64,000 bases of DNA from Rhabdophis nuchalis (lineage: Eukaryota; Chordata; Lepidosauria; Squamata; Natricidae), in NCBI GenBank assembly GCA_039707465.1, contig CM077644.1, positions 146,638,962 to 146,702,961 of the forward strand, written 5' to 3'. Numbering within the stretch: position 1 is the first letter of the stretch; each line of letters opens with the position of its first letter. Positions 33,550 to 45,909 of the stretch are shown one piece after another. The translations under genes and the position numbers were made by a program. A model generated the notes under the pieces. That model did no database searches, was not told the origin of the DNA, and saw only the letters and a program-made list of their open reading frames with translations.

Positions 33550-34330
33550 TTGGCTCACACGCCTCTCGGCTTTCCTGTTTGCCCAGCACACCACACCTTG
33601 TCAGACTTCGGGTAAGAGCCCCGCAGAGCTCCTAATGGGCCGCCGACTCCGAACTACTCTTGATAGACTGCACCCGGAGTTTACATCTAAGGGCCCTTCG
33701 GGGGATCCAGGGGTAACGAGACACTTCTGTGTGGGGGATCCCGTTTTTGCACAAAATTTTACGGGGGAACCGAGATGGCTTCCAGGGTACATAACCGCTA
33801 TTACTGGGCCCTGTTCCTATAGGGTCCGGACCGACTCTGGGAGAGAGTGGAGGCGCCATATAAACCAGTTGAGGCGGCGCATCTCCGGGGAAGACCAACA
33901 GTTAGTCACCGGACGGAACACTGACCCGACACCTGCTGCCGCCTACCAGCAACCATCCCTCCATTCCGACCCGCCTCCTACGTTCCGGCCCGAAGCGATC
34001 TCGTCGGGTATATCACCTGTGGGGGGCCGCCCCGTTCCACGGGCGGAGTTATCCAGCGACGAGCCAATCCTACGCCACCCATCAGATGACAGCAGCAACC
34101 CTTCCTCTCCTCCGGAAAAGACCACCATCGAACCACGCAGGTCCGGCCGGACCAGACGGCGGCCCATTTACCTGTCCGACTACGCGTGCACCATCCGGGG
34201 GAAAGAGGTGTTAAGTCCTCGGACTTACGTCTGCTGCCGGGCAGAACGGGGACCAAGCGTGCTGATTGGTCCCAGCGCGCCCGGAGCCAGGCGCGGCAAA
34301 ATGCAGCCTGGGGATTGGCTCTGCGCCTGA
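33440..34330 (+). pseudogene. Integrase C-terminal fragment in the second frame
   Basis: After the deletion near 33431-33450 the integrase homology resumes one frame over with APYHPQGNGLAERAV, which holds the third catalytic residue (Glu of GLAE), followed by the usual FLFAQHTTPCQTSGKSPAEL block, a basic C-terminal domain (about 33730-33890) and a proline-rich tail with RRSGRTRRRP. The frame runs on through the polypurine tract and 120 bp into the 3' LTR before stopping. No chromodomain is recognisable. It lacks its own plausible start and cannot act alone. Confidence 0.88.
34197..34208 (+). promoter_or_regulatory. Polypurine tract
   Basis: GGGGGAAAGAGG immediately before the 3' LTR, the expected plus-strand primer position. 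Confidence 0.85.
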
Positions 34331-34452
34331 CAGCTGTCATATAAATAGCTGTCAGGCCGTTCGTTTCTGTTCTGTTGTTCTGAATTGAGCTGGTTAATAA
34401 ACGTGTTCGTTTTAGCCGTGCCTGTTTCCTCATCTGTTTCGCGAACGAAATA
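34209..34452 (+). repeat. 3' LTR
   Basis: 244 bp, the same as 29961-30204 throughout by eye comparison, then GGGGG as the duplicated target. Confidence 0.95.
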
Positions 34453-36055
34453 GGGGGAAATAGAATGCTGACAATATGTGTGTGAATTGTGAGAGCTTGA
34501 CAACCATCAAGGTCACCCCTTCTTGAGAAAGAGATGGACTGCTCCCATAACAAAATGATGTCTCATAATTGGACAATGTGACCACCCAGGAGTGGAGAGA
34601 AGAGGAAGCTATGGTTTAGCTAGGCAAACATCTGTGCAGGAATCCAGAGATGGTTTTGTTTCTCCAAAATGATGCATCCAATAACATTTTACTTTTGGGA
34701 TCCATAGCTCCATAGTGTGCTCCATAGTGTGTTTCCATATTTTGGGTTCACTAGTCAGATAGTTGACAGATGCCTTCAAGTTCCACCATCTGGCCAGCCA
34801 TTTTATGATTAAATTAATAAGGCAGTTCAATTTGCAAAATTGATATATTATTATAGGTCACAGCAAATTTCTTCCTTTTCTGAAGCAGCTGTGCAATTAA
34901 GGCTGAAGTTTCATCCAATAGGACTACTCCTCTAACAACAGAACATTATTCACTTATTTTCTCACTTATTAAATGAAGGGATGCAGACAATAGGAGTGAT
35001 GGCTTGCACCCCATATTTAAATACATGACTCCTTCATTTTAAGAATGGAATCCATATGATTCAAGGCCACAATTGAGATTTATAAGTTTATAATTACTTA
35101 TTTGACTTGGGAACAAAAGTTATGTGTCAGTAATAACCCCCAGACTATTAGGAGTTTTTATATCTGTTTTCACGGGCTGGATTGTATCAGAGTTTGTTCG
35201 TTCTCTTTTTAGTTCTCTGTAAAGAGCTGAAGATTTCTTACTGCTGTCTAAATATATAGGCCACATGCTATTGATCCACACTGCTTTAAGCTGTGGAGAT
35301 CAGGTCACCTTGGTCTGCGAAGCTACTTAGAAAAGCTGAAGGGATCAGAGGATAATTGGAGAAGAAAAAATAATTGACGCCATTTCATTTCCTTTTTCTG
35401 GAGGAAAGTCAAATGAAAATTGAAGGACACAGAACTTTTAAACTGAATAAAATGTGTGTGTGGTGGTGGTGGGTTTCTAGTTAATAAATCTTTGTGAGGG
35501 AGTAAAATGAAGAAACAAAAAAGGGTGTGTCATTGGACTTAATACGTTCTTCAGATCATATGAAGGACAGACAGAAGAGTTGGCCTAAACATTTGTTGGT
35601 TAAATAACAATAAAATACAGAACTTGTAGTATTACCTTCCAGTTGTCAGACCTGGAAGCAAAGCGGATGGTGTCTGGATAGAGCTATAGGTATGTTTAAC
35701 ATAATATCCCCAAGAGGCATGTCTCTGTTGATTTTTGTTAACAATGCATGGTGGTTAGTCATTCTCATGGCATCTCCTGTGGCATCTGAGAATTTGAATG
35801 CCCTAATGCAGCCCAAAGACATCATATCAGGATGTGATATGAATGAAGGACCACTCATCTCTGTTGAGGTGATGATATGATAAGGAGAGAAGAGAACCTG
35901 AAGTTTCTATAACATCAAGTAGATTGAACAGGTACAGAAGTAAAAAGCTCAATGTGGCCATTAGCTGGTGTGTAGGATGTAGCTGTGGTCTGCCTCTTTG
36001 AGGTATCCATGCTGCAAAGGCACTAGCCCTGAGGGCCAGCATAATGCAACTTCAT
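34453..36055. other. No recognised feature
   Basis: 1.6 kb of ordinary AT-rich DNA. Short GTG-rich patch near 35452-35472. Confidence 0.4.
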
Positions 36056-36298
36056 TAGCAATAGCAATAACACTTAGACTTATATATCCCTTCACAGTGT
36101 TTTACAACCCTTTCTAAGTGGTATACAGAGTCAGCCTGCCCGCAACAATCTGGGTCCTCATTTCACTGACCTTGGAAAGATGGAAGGTTGAGTCAACCGT
36201 GAGCCAGTGAGCTTCAAACTGCTGAACTGCTGGCAATCGGCAGTCAGCAGAATTAGCCTGCAATACTGCATTCTAACCACTGCACCACCACGGCTCTT
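36056..36298 (-). mobile_element. Sauria-type SINE, minus strand, near full length
   Basis: Runs from TAGCAATAGCAATAACACTT (3' end reversed) to CACTGCACCACCACGGCTCT (box A end reversed). Contains the reversed box B around 36207-36220. Confidence 0.85.
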
Positions 36299-36439
36299 CG
36301 GTCACCTTGTCCTGTTTTACTACTTTCAAGAGCCAGAGCAATATGAAATAAGCCACATCAGCAACATTTTGATTGCTCTTAAGAGCAAAGTTGATTTGAA
36401 GGGGAAACCTTGCTTATTTAGTTATTAAATGCAAATGTT

Positions 36440-37095
36440 ATTCATCTCACTGTGAAGAGACTCTGGGTGATTTACAACATGGTAAAGGCAACAATATAAG
36501 ACATTAAATATTGAAATTAATAAAAATTAGCTAAAATAGGAAATAACGAAATATGGGTGGGATTTTCTTTTTAATCCACTAACCATCTCCAGCATAAAAT
36601 GCTGCCATCGGGGCCCCAGGCCAATTGACTGAGCCAGGTTTTGAAGCTCTTTTTGGAAAGCCAAGATGGGGCAGGGTGTTCCAGAGGGTGGGAGCCACAG
36701 CAGAAAAGACTTTTCTCCTGGATTCCACAATCTAGGATTCCTTGATGGATGGGATCTGCAGCATGCCCCTTCTGCCAGCATGAGTGAGGCAGGTCGATCC
36801 CATTGGGGTGAGATGATTCCTCAGGTATCTTGGACTTGTGCCATAAAGGGCTTTAAAGGTGAAAAATGACATCTTGAATTGGACCCATAAGTAAACCGGC
36901 AACTCCAACATGCACAGCAGTAAGGGAACAATCCCATCTTGTGCAACGTTAGTCTTACATGGGCTAACCTGGGGGTCCCTGGAGCTGCCTATGCAGCTTG
37001 TATGTTATCTTCAACTTCTGAATACTCTTCAAGGGTAGCCCCATGTAGAGTCCTATTAGCCAGGCTATCCATCTCTGGGCTGCAAAACTCCAGTG
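36440..37095 (-). pseudogene. Decayed L2-like LINE, RT C-terminal region
   Basis: On the minus strand, in changing frames, the sequence gives KALYGTSPRYLR and HAGRRGMLQIPSI, then RSFSAVAPTLWNTLPHL, the same order as the better preserved copy at 19.6-20.3 kb. GGGCTACCCTTGAAGAGTAT (reverse) near 37030 also matches that copy. Several stops and frameshifts make it clearly old. Confidence 0.65.
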
Positions 37096-38011
37096 ATCAC
37101 TAGCTGGTAGCCAAGAGGAAACCACAAAACAAGTAGCCATCTGGATTTTTGCAGCCTAGCACAAATGGAAGCAAAGCACTCCCTTAGAGCACTATGCAAT
37201 CCATCCACTTAGGTTATCCAATCTGAATGGTACAGTGCCTGTTTTCACCAGATGCCTTTTTTTGAGATCAAAAAAGATTTATTATAGGCACTTCTAGGTC
37301 TACTAAGGAAATTACAGAATGAAAAAAAATGAGCTATGGTACGTTGGGCCCCCTAACAAATGCACACAGAGTTTCAATAATCAATCTCTGTCTCTTCAAT
37401 TAAGATCTATGGAAACATGAAATCCCCGATCTTGATAAAACAGGCATGACCTACCCTCATTCAAAGCAACTGGAGGGGGGGGGGGCAGTATTAAACTTTC
37501 AAACGCCAATTACAGCCAAATGCTTCCGAGAAAGCCATCTGTAGCAATACGCTGCCACTGCAGGGTTTATTCCCCCCCTACTCTGATCTGAAAACATAGA
37601 TCAGTCATTGAAAATACAGATTGCAATCTTAAACTTATTACGAGGACTTGAGTATCCGGAGACCAGGGCATCCAGATGCAAAAAGAAAAAAAGGCGGGGG
37701 GGAAAGGACAGGACTCTTGCCAATTTAATAAGTGTGTGCAATGAAGCCAATGTAGCTTGCCTGACAAGATGCACCTGCTCCTACTTCTTTGCTAGTATTA
37801 AAAATCCAGGACACCACCTACCCTTTTCACTTTGCAACTGGTTCTCAGTACATTGTGACAAGAAATTCCGCATTATATTTTGAAGTTAAATCCAGGATCA
37901 GCAAATAGTATGGATCCTGAGCTTTTCTTTGTTGCCTTTCTCCATCCTTAGGAAAGAATCTGTTAGAATATGGGCCATCAAGAACCTCACATTTCCAGGC
38001 ACCCTTGGTAT
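37096..38011. other. No recognised feature
   Basis: Includes G and C homopolymers near 37470-37485 and 37573, otherwise nothing identifiable. Confidence 0.4.
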
Positions 38012-38464
38012 GAAGGTCTGACCTAAGCGTAGCACACAAAATTGTCTGCTACAATTGTCCTGCCTGTCAATGACTACTTCCGCTTCAACTGCAATAATAC
38101 ACGGGCAAACAATAGATACAAAGTCAAGGTAATCTGCTCCAAACTTGATTGCAGAAAATGAGACTTCAGCAACAGAATGGTCAATGCCTGGAATGCTCTA
38201 CCTGACTCCATTGTTACTTCCTCCAACCTCCATAGTTTTAACCTTAAACTGTCTACTGTGGACCTCACCCCATTCCTAAGCGGTCCGTAAAGGGGGTGTG
38301 CATACGCACAAAAGCAGGCCTACCATCCCTGTCCTACTGTCCCCCTTTATTTTTATTCATTTCCTTCGTCCATGTCCATGTTTAGACTTATACCTGCTAT
38401 CTCGTACATGTTTGACAAACTAAATAAAATGAAATAGAAAAATAATAAATAAATAAATAAATAA
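38012..38464 (+). mobile_element. LINE ORF2 C-terminus with 3' UTR and AAAT tail
   Basis: Matches 63395-63680 closely (GGTCTGACCTAAGC, AATGACTACTTCCGC, CAAACAATAGATACAAA). The coding part gives SNRMVNAWNALPDSIVTSSN in the plus strand, a common ending of LINE proteins. The 3' UTR ends with AAATAAAATG and AATAAATAAATAAATA. Confidence 0.65.
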
Positions 38465-38689
38465 TTGGTTCCAAACCTTCTACTGATCAATTTTATGAGT
38501 GATCTTGAATTCTACTGCAGGATCCAATCTGAGTCTGTCACTGGTACCAAAGGTTTATTCTTCCAAGTTCTTGGGTTTGTGCTGGAGCCCATCTTCAGGG
38601 AATTTCTCTCTTTCCAGAATGTGTCAGCGGATTTCTATTATTGCTAAAGTGGTTTGGGGCTCAACTACTTACCTGCCCTTCCCTGAATA

Positions 38690-39008
38690 TACTGAATATA
38701 CGCCCAGGGGAAGGGCCTTCTCTATGGCGGGCCCGACCCTCTGGAGCGACCTTCCCCCTGAAATTAAAACAACCACGGACCTCCACTCCTTCCATCAAAA
38801 ATTAAAAACACACTTCTTCTGCTTGGCTGGCCTGGGGTAGTTAACCTGTTTTTTAGGGTTTTTAGGGGCTTAGTTTTTATATGGGATTTTAGTGCAGGGT
38901 TTTAGTTTAATTTGTTTTAATATTGTATTATGTTTGTGGTTTTTATTTGTATTTTTAAATTCCCTGTGCCCCGCCTTGAGTCCCTTCGGGAGAGAGAACG
39001 GGTTATAC
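38690..39008 (+). mobile_element. 3' end of an L2-like LINE, plus strand
   Basis: A frame contains RGRAFSMAGPTLWSDLPPEI and ends KTHFFCLAGLG. The 3' UTR then has TTCCCTGTGCCCCGCCTTGA and CCCTTCGGGAGAGAGAACGG. It terminates in the AAT array that follows. Confidence 0.75.
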
Positions 39009-39087
<79 letters not shown>

Positions 39088-39172
39088 CAACAACAACAAC
39101 AACAACAACAATAACAATAACAACAACAATAACAACAACAACAATAATAATAATTATTATTATTATTATATT
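39009..39172. repeat. Compound (AAT)n/(AAC)n array
   Basis: About 25 AAT units, then interleaved AAC and AAT units, then ATT units. It grew from the tail of the LINE before it. Long poly(Asn), poly(Ile) and poly(Leu) frames here are artefacts. Confidence 0.95.
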
Positions 39173-41261
39173 TTATTATATTTTAATACATTTTTCATTA
39201 AACAGTATGTCATCTGGGCACAAATATTTTGTGCAATAACAATTAGAATTACAGCCTTCTTCATTATTGTATCTATTCTTAAGAATAGAATAGAAAAGAA
39301 TAGAATAGACACTAATTGTTGATACGAATACATAGCATACTATTATAACAATCCCCTTCTTAACTTATTTGACTTTATTAATACAGTTTTCCTATTTCAC
39401 TCCTTTGCTTTCATTTCTAACTCCCATATACTCTAATAGTCAGATTCTTCCTTTGCTTTAATTGCAAGCGTTAATCTATTCATTTCTGCACATTCTAATA
39501 TTTTCTTAATCACATTCTCATCTGTAGGGATCTTTTCAATACCTTCCCTGAATATGCTTATGTACCTCTTAGTCATGCCTATGACAAGCAAATTATGCTG
39601 GTCTATGACCAAATAAAGATTTGATGAATTGATTGACAAGCAGACAAAAAAAGCAATTAAAGCTCCAAATACTTAGTGTTCACTGTTCCAATCCCCTAAA
39701 TAATTAAATTTCTTTTAGGTTTAATAAAATTTTGGAAAATACAGTTTTCCAAAACACTTTAAATATTTATATCAAAATATTCTAAAATTTAAAGTAATTT
39801 TGGAAAGCTACTCTCTATTGATGCAAATTGACTGCTGACCTAAATCCAAAATGTATATTCCTCGAATAAATCAAGCCTATCCAGTCCAGCACTTTTGGGT
39901 ACCCAGCAGCTAATTGGATGTGTTTGGGATGCTCATAAGACTGAGCTAAAGAGACCAGCTCATTCCCTTACTGCTTCCTAGCACCAACACTTAAGGCATA
40001 TTGTCCATGATTCAGGAGATATTATACAGCTATCAATATTAATAGCCATCATTAGCCTGATCCTCTGTGAACTTTTTCAGTTTTAACCTGATCCGAATTG
40101 GTTGGCGTTGCCTAATGGCTGGCAGTCAATGCCCCAGTTTAACTATACTTTTTAACTCAGAAGAAAGCCTCATTAAATGTAATGGTATTTACTCTTAGGA
40201 AAATGTGTTCAGAATTGTAGCAGCCCTGAGTGTAGCTGGGGAATTATGAATCACATTATCTGCTTTACTGTCAATTCTACCATTCCATCCTTGACAGACG
40301 TTTGAATTTCTACCCACCCGCTGACAATAATGGGTGCGTGAAAGGTTACATCAGCTTCAGGATTTGCATAACCAATATTGACGTAACTATTATTTAATTT
40401 GTCTCGTTAAATATATTGGATTTGATAGCAAAATAGGGAGACATTTCATTTTAAATTGGGAAGCTATGCAAAGTATCCAGGTATTTAAAAAGGAAAGAAA
40501 CTGTACAGTACCTACTTTTTGACTTTGTCCTTGCTGCTGATTTATAATGACCTAGCCTGTGTAGCTTTAAATGCATGCACCATAACAACCCAACGCATTC
40601 AAAGATGCCAATTGTGACTGTTTTAAATCTGTCAGAAGAAATTTAGATTGAAACCGCTTGCCAGATTGCAAAGCTGACTATTAAATGCTCCAGTTTCTTT
40701 GCTTCTCTAGACAAGTGCCAGAGGCTAAGTTGAATATTAATCTTTTTCTGCAAGTCATATACTGTTAAATTTTTGTCATTAAATAACTTGGGACTGTCTG
40801 AGTGAAATAAGTAGGATGGAGGGTGAGGAGAAATACGTTGAGTTCATGAGAGCCAAGGGAAGTTGAAGTATTGTGCCCTAGGAAAAAGTCATTTGTGATT
40901 AAAAATATAACCACTTCAGCAAACTTATTCATGCCAATGTCAGATTCTTTTATATAATTTGCAGTTCTGTTGAGTTCTCTTAAAATATTTTGGCTACTTT
41001 GTCTGCAAAGACAACATTCGATTTTTTTCAAAAAAATTCTTTGTATGAAGTTGGGGTGGCCATTTTATATACAATAGGACTGTTGTTTCGGAAAATATTA
41101 TGAAAGTCACCTAACCTTACTTGTTACTCAATGTAGAACCTATCTTTAGAACACAACCACTATGATGTTGCCAACACATGACTAGCTGGGCAAAGTTAAA
41201 ATGTGTTTCAGAGTGTGCATGGGCATATATCAAGAACATCTTAAGTTAAAAGAGATATTTT
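39173..41261. other. No recognised feature over 2 kb
   Basis: Short AT-rich repeats such as AGAATAGAATAG near 39283-39305; no gene or identifiable element. Confidence 0.4.
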
Positions 41262-41472
41262 CCTGACTGTTAGAACATTTCCTGACAGAAGAATTAATCA
41301 GTGGAACAACTTGCTTCCAGAAGTTATGAATGCTCCAACACTGGAAGTTTTTAAGAAGAGATTGGACAACCATTTGCCTGAAATGGTGTAGGGGTTCCTG
41401 TCTGAGGAGGGGGTTGGTCTAGAAGACTTCCAACATCCTCTTTCTGTTCTTCTGTTCTATTCTATTTTCCTA
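41262..41472 (+). mobile_element. CR1 3' end, plus strand
   Basis: Contains TTAATCAGTGGAACAACTTG, CTGGAAGTTTTTAAGAAG and GGGGGTTGGTCTAGAAGAC, ending in TTCTATTCTATT. Confidence 0.9.
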
Positions 41473-42253
41473 GGATTGCAGGACAGCTTCATGAGTTTAG
41501 GAAAAAATGTAGAAGTTTGAAGATGTTCCTATTGGGTACTATGTACACATCCATCAGCCCAAGCACATTTTAGCCTTCCAATTTGGATCTCTACAGTGGT
41601 GTAAACTATCTTGAGTGAAGGAGTAACCTGTTTATGTCTGGGAACAGTTAAACTTGAGAGCCAAAAGGAGAGTCATGTGTTGGCCACACTGAAACAGGTA
41701 GAATCAATAGATCAGCTAGAGAAGAGGAAGGAATATATACAAGTTATATCCCCAATGTGACACATCCTGTTAACTGGAATGCTATGTCCTTTGTATCATC
41801 TCTAGTCTACAGCTGAAGCAATTTAAAGTTATCTTTATGAGCTCCAGTTTTAAAGCAGTGCTTTCTTTCTTCCCCCAACACAATTTTTGCCATGGATATA
41901 TTCTCCCATATTTTTATTAATGATATGGTTGCTGATGCTGTCAGTGGTAAGCTATTTCCAGCTCCTATGGGCCATTTTGGTTTGTTATGGGCACTTCTCA
42001 ACTCAATCCCTGGGCACTGCTGTCCATGACCACTGTAGCTTAAGCTCTAACAGAGATAGACACCTGGTTTATTTAGAGGCATTTACCCAAGTAATACCAG
42101 ACCAACATCTTCTGATGCACTTATTAGACCTCATGAAGATCCTTATAACCATGGCTTTACATTCTCTGGTCTTGTACTAAAACTTGATTAAAATCAAGAG
42201 AGGGAGCCAGGTTCTGGCAGCTATGTACTGCTGATTCTGACACCATTGGCTGT
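41473..42253. other. No recognised feature
   Basis: The frame at 41887-42180 has a hydrophobic start but no recognisable domain or exon context. Confidence 0.4.
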
Positions 42254-42478
42254 ATGAGCCACAGTGGTACAGTGGTTAGAATGCAGTATTACAGACTAAT
42301 TCTGCTGACTCCCAGCAGTTCGATCCTCACCAGCTCAAGGTTGACTCAACTTTCCAAGGTCGGTAAAATGAGGACCCAGATTGTTGGGGGTAATATGCTG
42401 ACCCTGTAAACTGTTTAGAGAAGGCTATAAAATCCTGTGAAGTGTTATATAAGTCTAAATGCTATTGCTACTGCTATA
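42254..42478 (+). mobile_element. Sauria-type SINE, plus strand, full length
   Basis: Box A ACAGTGGTTAGAATGC, box B GTTCGATCCTC (42320-42330), body GGTAAAATGAGGACCC and GATTGTTGGGGG, 3' end TATAAGTCTAAATGCTATTG. Confidence 0.9.
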
Positions 42479-44214
42479 TCAATCTTTTGCCTACTCCAGT
42501 TTAGTCACGTAGCCACCCATGGACTCTACGGAACAGGAAATGAAACTGGTCAAGTTCAGCAACACTTCCTGCCCTCATCATGGAGGCAAAACAGAATTTG
42601 GCAAGTGGGTAATAAGAGATCTTACACTGGCATACTTTACTGTTGGTTCAAGGACTAGTAGAATGCAATTCAGCGGAGGGATCTGACTGTGCCCATAGAC
42701 AGCATTATTAAGGAGTTATGCACAGCCGAGCCAAGAACTGCAATTGATGGCATCCCTGCAAACTGTGAGGCACAAACTTAAATGCTTCAAACAAGATGTT
42801 TCCCTAGGAGGTCAGATGTTGTTAATTGCCTGAAACTGTGGAGGAATTTTTCATTCTGCAAGACAGTGTGCCTCAGATGCTCCCTCTGTCTGGCCTCGCG
42901 TAATAGGAAGGCTAGAAGACTCCAACCATTCTTCTTAATCCTGATTCAGTTTTGGCACTACTCTGTCTGTGACCTTAGTCTCTAGCTGTTGGTTTCATGT
43001 TTCATATGGGCCTTGCCCTATCATTGCTCTACCTCCTCCTAATGTGAGAGCTCTTGTAACCATGTCAAGGGGGATTCATGTAATCTGCTGCGATAGTCTG
43101 CTACACATTCCAAGCTGTGTATCTTTTTTTTTCTTACCAATTGGCGATTCTTCTATCATTGAACAGAAATCAGCTCCCTTGTTACTTGTTTTAATCCTGC
43201 CTGCTTAACCAGTGCAGTTCCATTATCTGCCTGAGAGTCTTTCAAAGATCACGACTAAATTTGCCCTTCGTTTATTGATTGAAATAGGCGGTTGTTGATG
43301 ATCAAATGTCGTTTTAGATGACTGCTTTACCTATTAAGATTCTGTCTTGATTGTTTAGCAAGATTTCTCTTTTATAGGTATATAGTGAGTGGTTGAAATT
43401 GGAATGCCTGTGAATTGCGGTGTTATTGGATTATTCTTTGATGCTGTATAAGGGAGGGGGGATTGTAATTACAATAGATCATGCAGATTTCTTCTTTCTG
43501 CTTGGGCTCTCTGGATATGACTCATTAAAGATAGATTTTGTTTTTGACAACGTAAGCCCAGGCAATCCAGGGTTTTCACCCAGAGGAGCTTCTTCAAACC
43601 AGAAATACAACTGCACTGTTAATACAGACAATGAATCCTCCCTCCCTCTCCCTCTCCCTCTCTCTCTTTCTCTCTCCACATTTTTCACTGGTGTGATGAG
43701 ATCACGTAACCCTTCTTTACCACACACCAAGCGGAGGGGTTATTCTATCACAAACAGGAGGGCAAGCATTCTTTCTTTGACTATGCCTATTGGTCAGATG
43801 ATGGAAAGATCAGATTGTATTTTGCACAGTGAAATGACAGGCAATTCCTCCTTGTGAACACGAGTTGGGGGGAATTCTTTGATAGAGATTGAAGTGTTTG
43901 CGGTGTGCCTGTGTGTGTTCCTGGCAAAACAAATCTGATTAATGAAGAGGTGTTATTGCTATAATAAAAAGAAGTACTTACAGAAAATACTGTACATTAT
44001 AGGCAAAATCTGCTATGAGCTAGCTACATCTAACCAAGAGGAAACCTTTGGACTTGTGCTCTGTTCATATATTTGTAAAAAGATTGCAGAAGGAAGTAAC
44101 TTCAGATTAGCAATCTGTTAGACAATGATTGGATCCAGAGTAAACCTTTTAGCTCTTTAACTGCACCCTACTGTCCCTTTGTGGTTAGTAGGTCATGAAA
44201 CAGTGACGAGTAAT
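42479..44214. other. No recognised gene; pyrimidine tract at 43634-43680
   Basis: About 1.7 kb. The CTCCCTCCCTCTCCCTCTCC tract is the only clear structure. The 145-residue frame at 43420-43857 is low-complexity in the middle and unsupported. Confidence 0.4.
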
Positions 44215-44410
44215 CCCAATGGTGCTTTTTCAAAAGGCAACTGGGAGAGAGAGAGAGACAGAGAGAGAGACACAGAGAGAGACAGAGATAGAGAGATAGA
44301 GACAGACAGACAGACAGAGACAGACAGACAGACAAAACACACACAGAGAGAGAGTCCAGTTGCCTTTTGAAAAAGCATCTTCGGGACAATCATGACCTGG
44401 ATTACTGAGC
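44215..44410. repeat. Foldback element with GA/GACA microsatellite interior
   Basis: Arms GGTGCTTTTTCAAAAGGCAA (from 44220) and TTGCCTTTTGAAAAAGCATC (from 44360) are inverted complements. The same arm sequence flanks the foldback repeat at 10216-10410, but here the interior is a GAGA, GACA and GATAGA run (44245-44355). Confidence 0.75.
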
Positions 44411-45878
44411 ATCTCCATAGACATGCAGCTGAAGAATAAGTGTCATTGCTAAAATGCTCTAGAACTCCAAGTGTGGTCTTTGCCAAAGCCCCTCCTGTGG
44501 ATCTTCTCCCTTCATTATGGCTGCTCATTCTCTTTGGAATTTGCCTCCATCTTTAACATGAACTGCTCACCCGTGGAAATCCCTCGCCTGTCTTTTTGCT
44601 CCAATTTCCTGACACAGTCAATAATGCAGAAATGAATTTTGAAACACGTAGAGATTTGTTGTGATATATACAACTGCATCCCCAAACTACTACTGATGGC
44701 ATCATACCTAATAGTTTACAATTAACAATATTTGCGGTCCTATGCATAGTTGCCCGATAAGGTTTATTGAAGTTAGTTGAACTTATATTCAATTCCCTAG
44801 GCTAACTGATAAAGTGCGCTGAGATTTAATCATAATGCAAACTTCAGTTTCTCATTAAAAAAGATAACATCTTGGAAAAAGCATAATTTAAGCTGCCATA
44901 GTAAAAGACTAGGTCTATCATAAACAAGAAGCAAAGCTTCAAATCCATGCTTGGTTAATCTTATTAAGTGGAAAAATATGTTGATGATAATGTCCTGCCC
45001 AATAACCCCAATGCCTATTTATTCAGAGAAAAGTCCTCTCAGAATTAAAAAGGTCCAAGTAAATGTGGACAATGTTTCAATCAAAGAATTAAAATGACTG
45101 CTATATTGTCATCATTTTGATCATGTGATGTTGCATAAAACGACAACATTACACACAATTTCTTCAGATATAAGTTATCTTAATGGCATAATTTTGTTTG
45201 TTCTGTGGAAATCTCAACCGTTGCATTATATTTTCTGCTTCAATAATATTTTATTTTCTTTTGACATGAGAGATATTTCCTAGCTGATATTAAAAATGCA
45301 AAAATGTGTGCAGAACATCTTGATAGTGTCTATGTTTGCTGGACAGTAAAAGAAGAAAATGCTATAAATATTAATTTTCCTACTGAAAACATGAAGGTTA
45401 GGAAAACAGTGCTGCAGATACATAACACATCATAAATAAAAGACTGTTAGCTTGAATGCAAATTTCAGGCTGTTTTAGTTGCTCCCACTCTTGCATAAGT
45501 TCTTCTAAAGTTTCAGTTCAAACTTGGTGACCTCCAAAGAACCTTAATTCTCTAATCTGGAGCCATCAAAAGTCATCAAACTTCATTTCTCTTCATCACA
45601 ATAAATGTGCCAGGAAATGGTGCTTGGAGATGATGACCATTGACTGTAAATGCTCTGCAGTGAAGGAAAAGTTTCCATAACCTGTGGCATTTTTTCTGTG
45701 CTTGAAAGCCCAACATTTTGTTTAAAAAAAATACTCCCCCATCTCTACCAAACACTGTTCCCCCATCCCCCCAAAACCCAACAACATTAAGATGACAGAA
45801 TTGAAAATCCATATATCTCTGAAAGGTTTATATATCAATATAGACTGTGGGCTGTATTTATAGACACGGTCCATTCTT
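44411..45878. other. No recognised feature
   Basis: About 1.5 kb of AT-rich DNA with no domain, repeat family or RNA gene that I can name. Confidence 0.4.
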
Positions 45879-45909
45879 GAGCCTTGGTGGTGCAATGGTT
45901 AGACTAGAG

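Larger units (their letters stand above)
29961..34452 (+). mobile_element. Ty3/gypsy LTR retrotransposon, young but defective
   Basis: A 4,492-bp element with two 244-bp LTRs that I find identical base for base, a primer-binding-like TGGCGACGAGGATGG just after the 5' LTR, one long gag-pol frame, a polypurine tract before the 3' LTR, and GGGGG on both flanks (29956-29960, 34453-34457) as a 5-bp duplication. Domain order gag, protease, reverse transcriptase, RNase H, integrase is that of Ty3/gypsy, not Ty1/copia, and no envelope gene is present. Identical LTRs indicate recent insertion. Base composition is far richer in GC and CpG than the surroundings. An internal deletion with a frame change in the integrase makes this copy defective. 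Confidence 0.95.

Noticed and set aside
33978..34553. 191-residue minus-strand frame over the 3' LTR
   Set aside because: Antisense shadow of the gypsy LTR and pol end. A similar antisense frame over the 5' LTR comes from the same LTR sequence.
38892..39322. Poly-Asn, poly-Ile and poly-Leu proteins
   Set aside because: Six-frame artefacts of an AAT/AAC array.
41887..42180. Hydrophobic 97-residue frame as a membrane protein
   Set aside because: AT-rich DNA readily yields hydrophobic frames; no homology or context supports it.
43420..43857. 145-residue frame as a possible exon
   Set aside because: The middle is a Pro/Leu/Ser low-complexity translation of a pyrimidine tract, and no domain or splice context is convincing.
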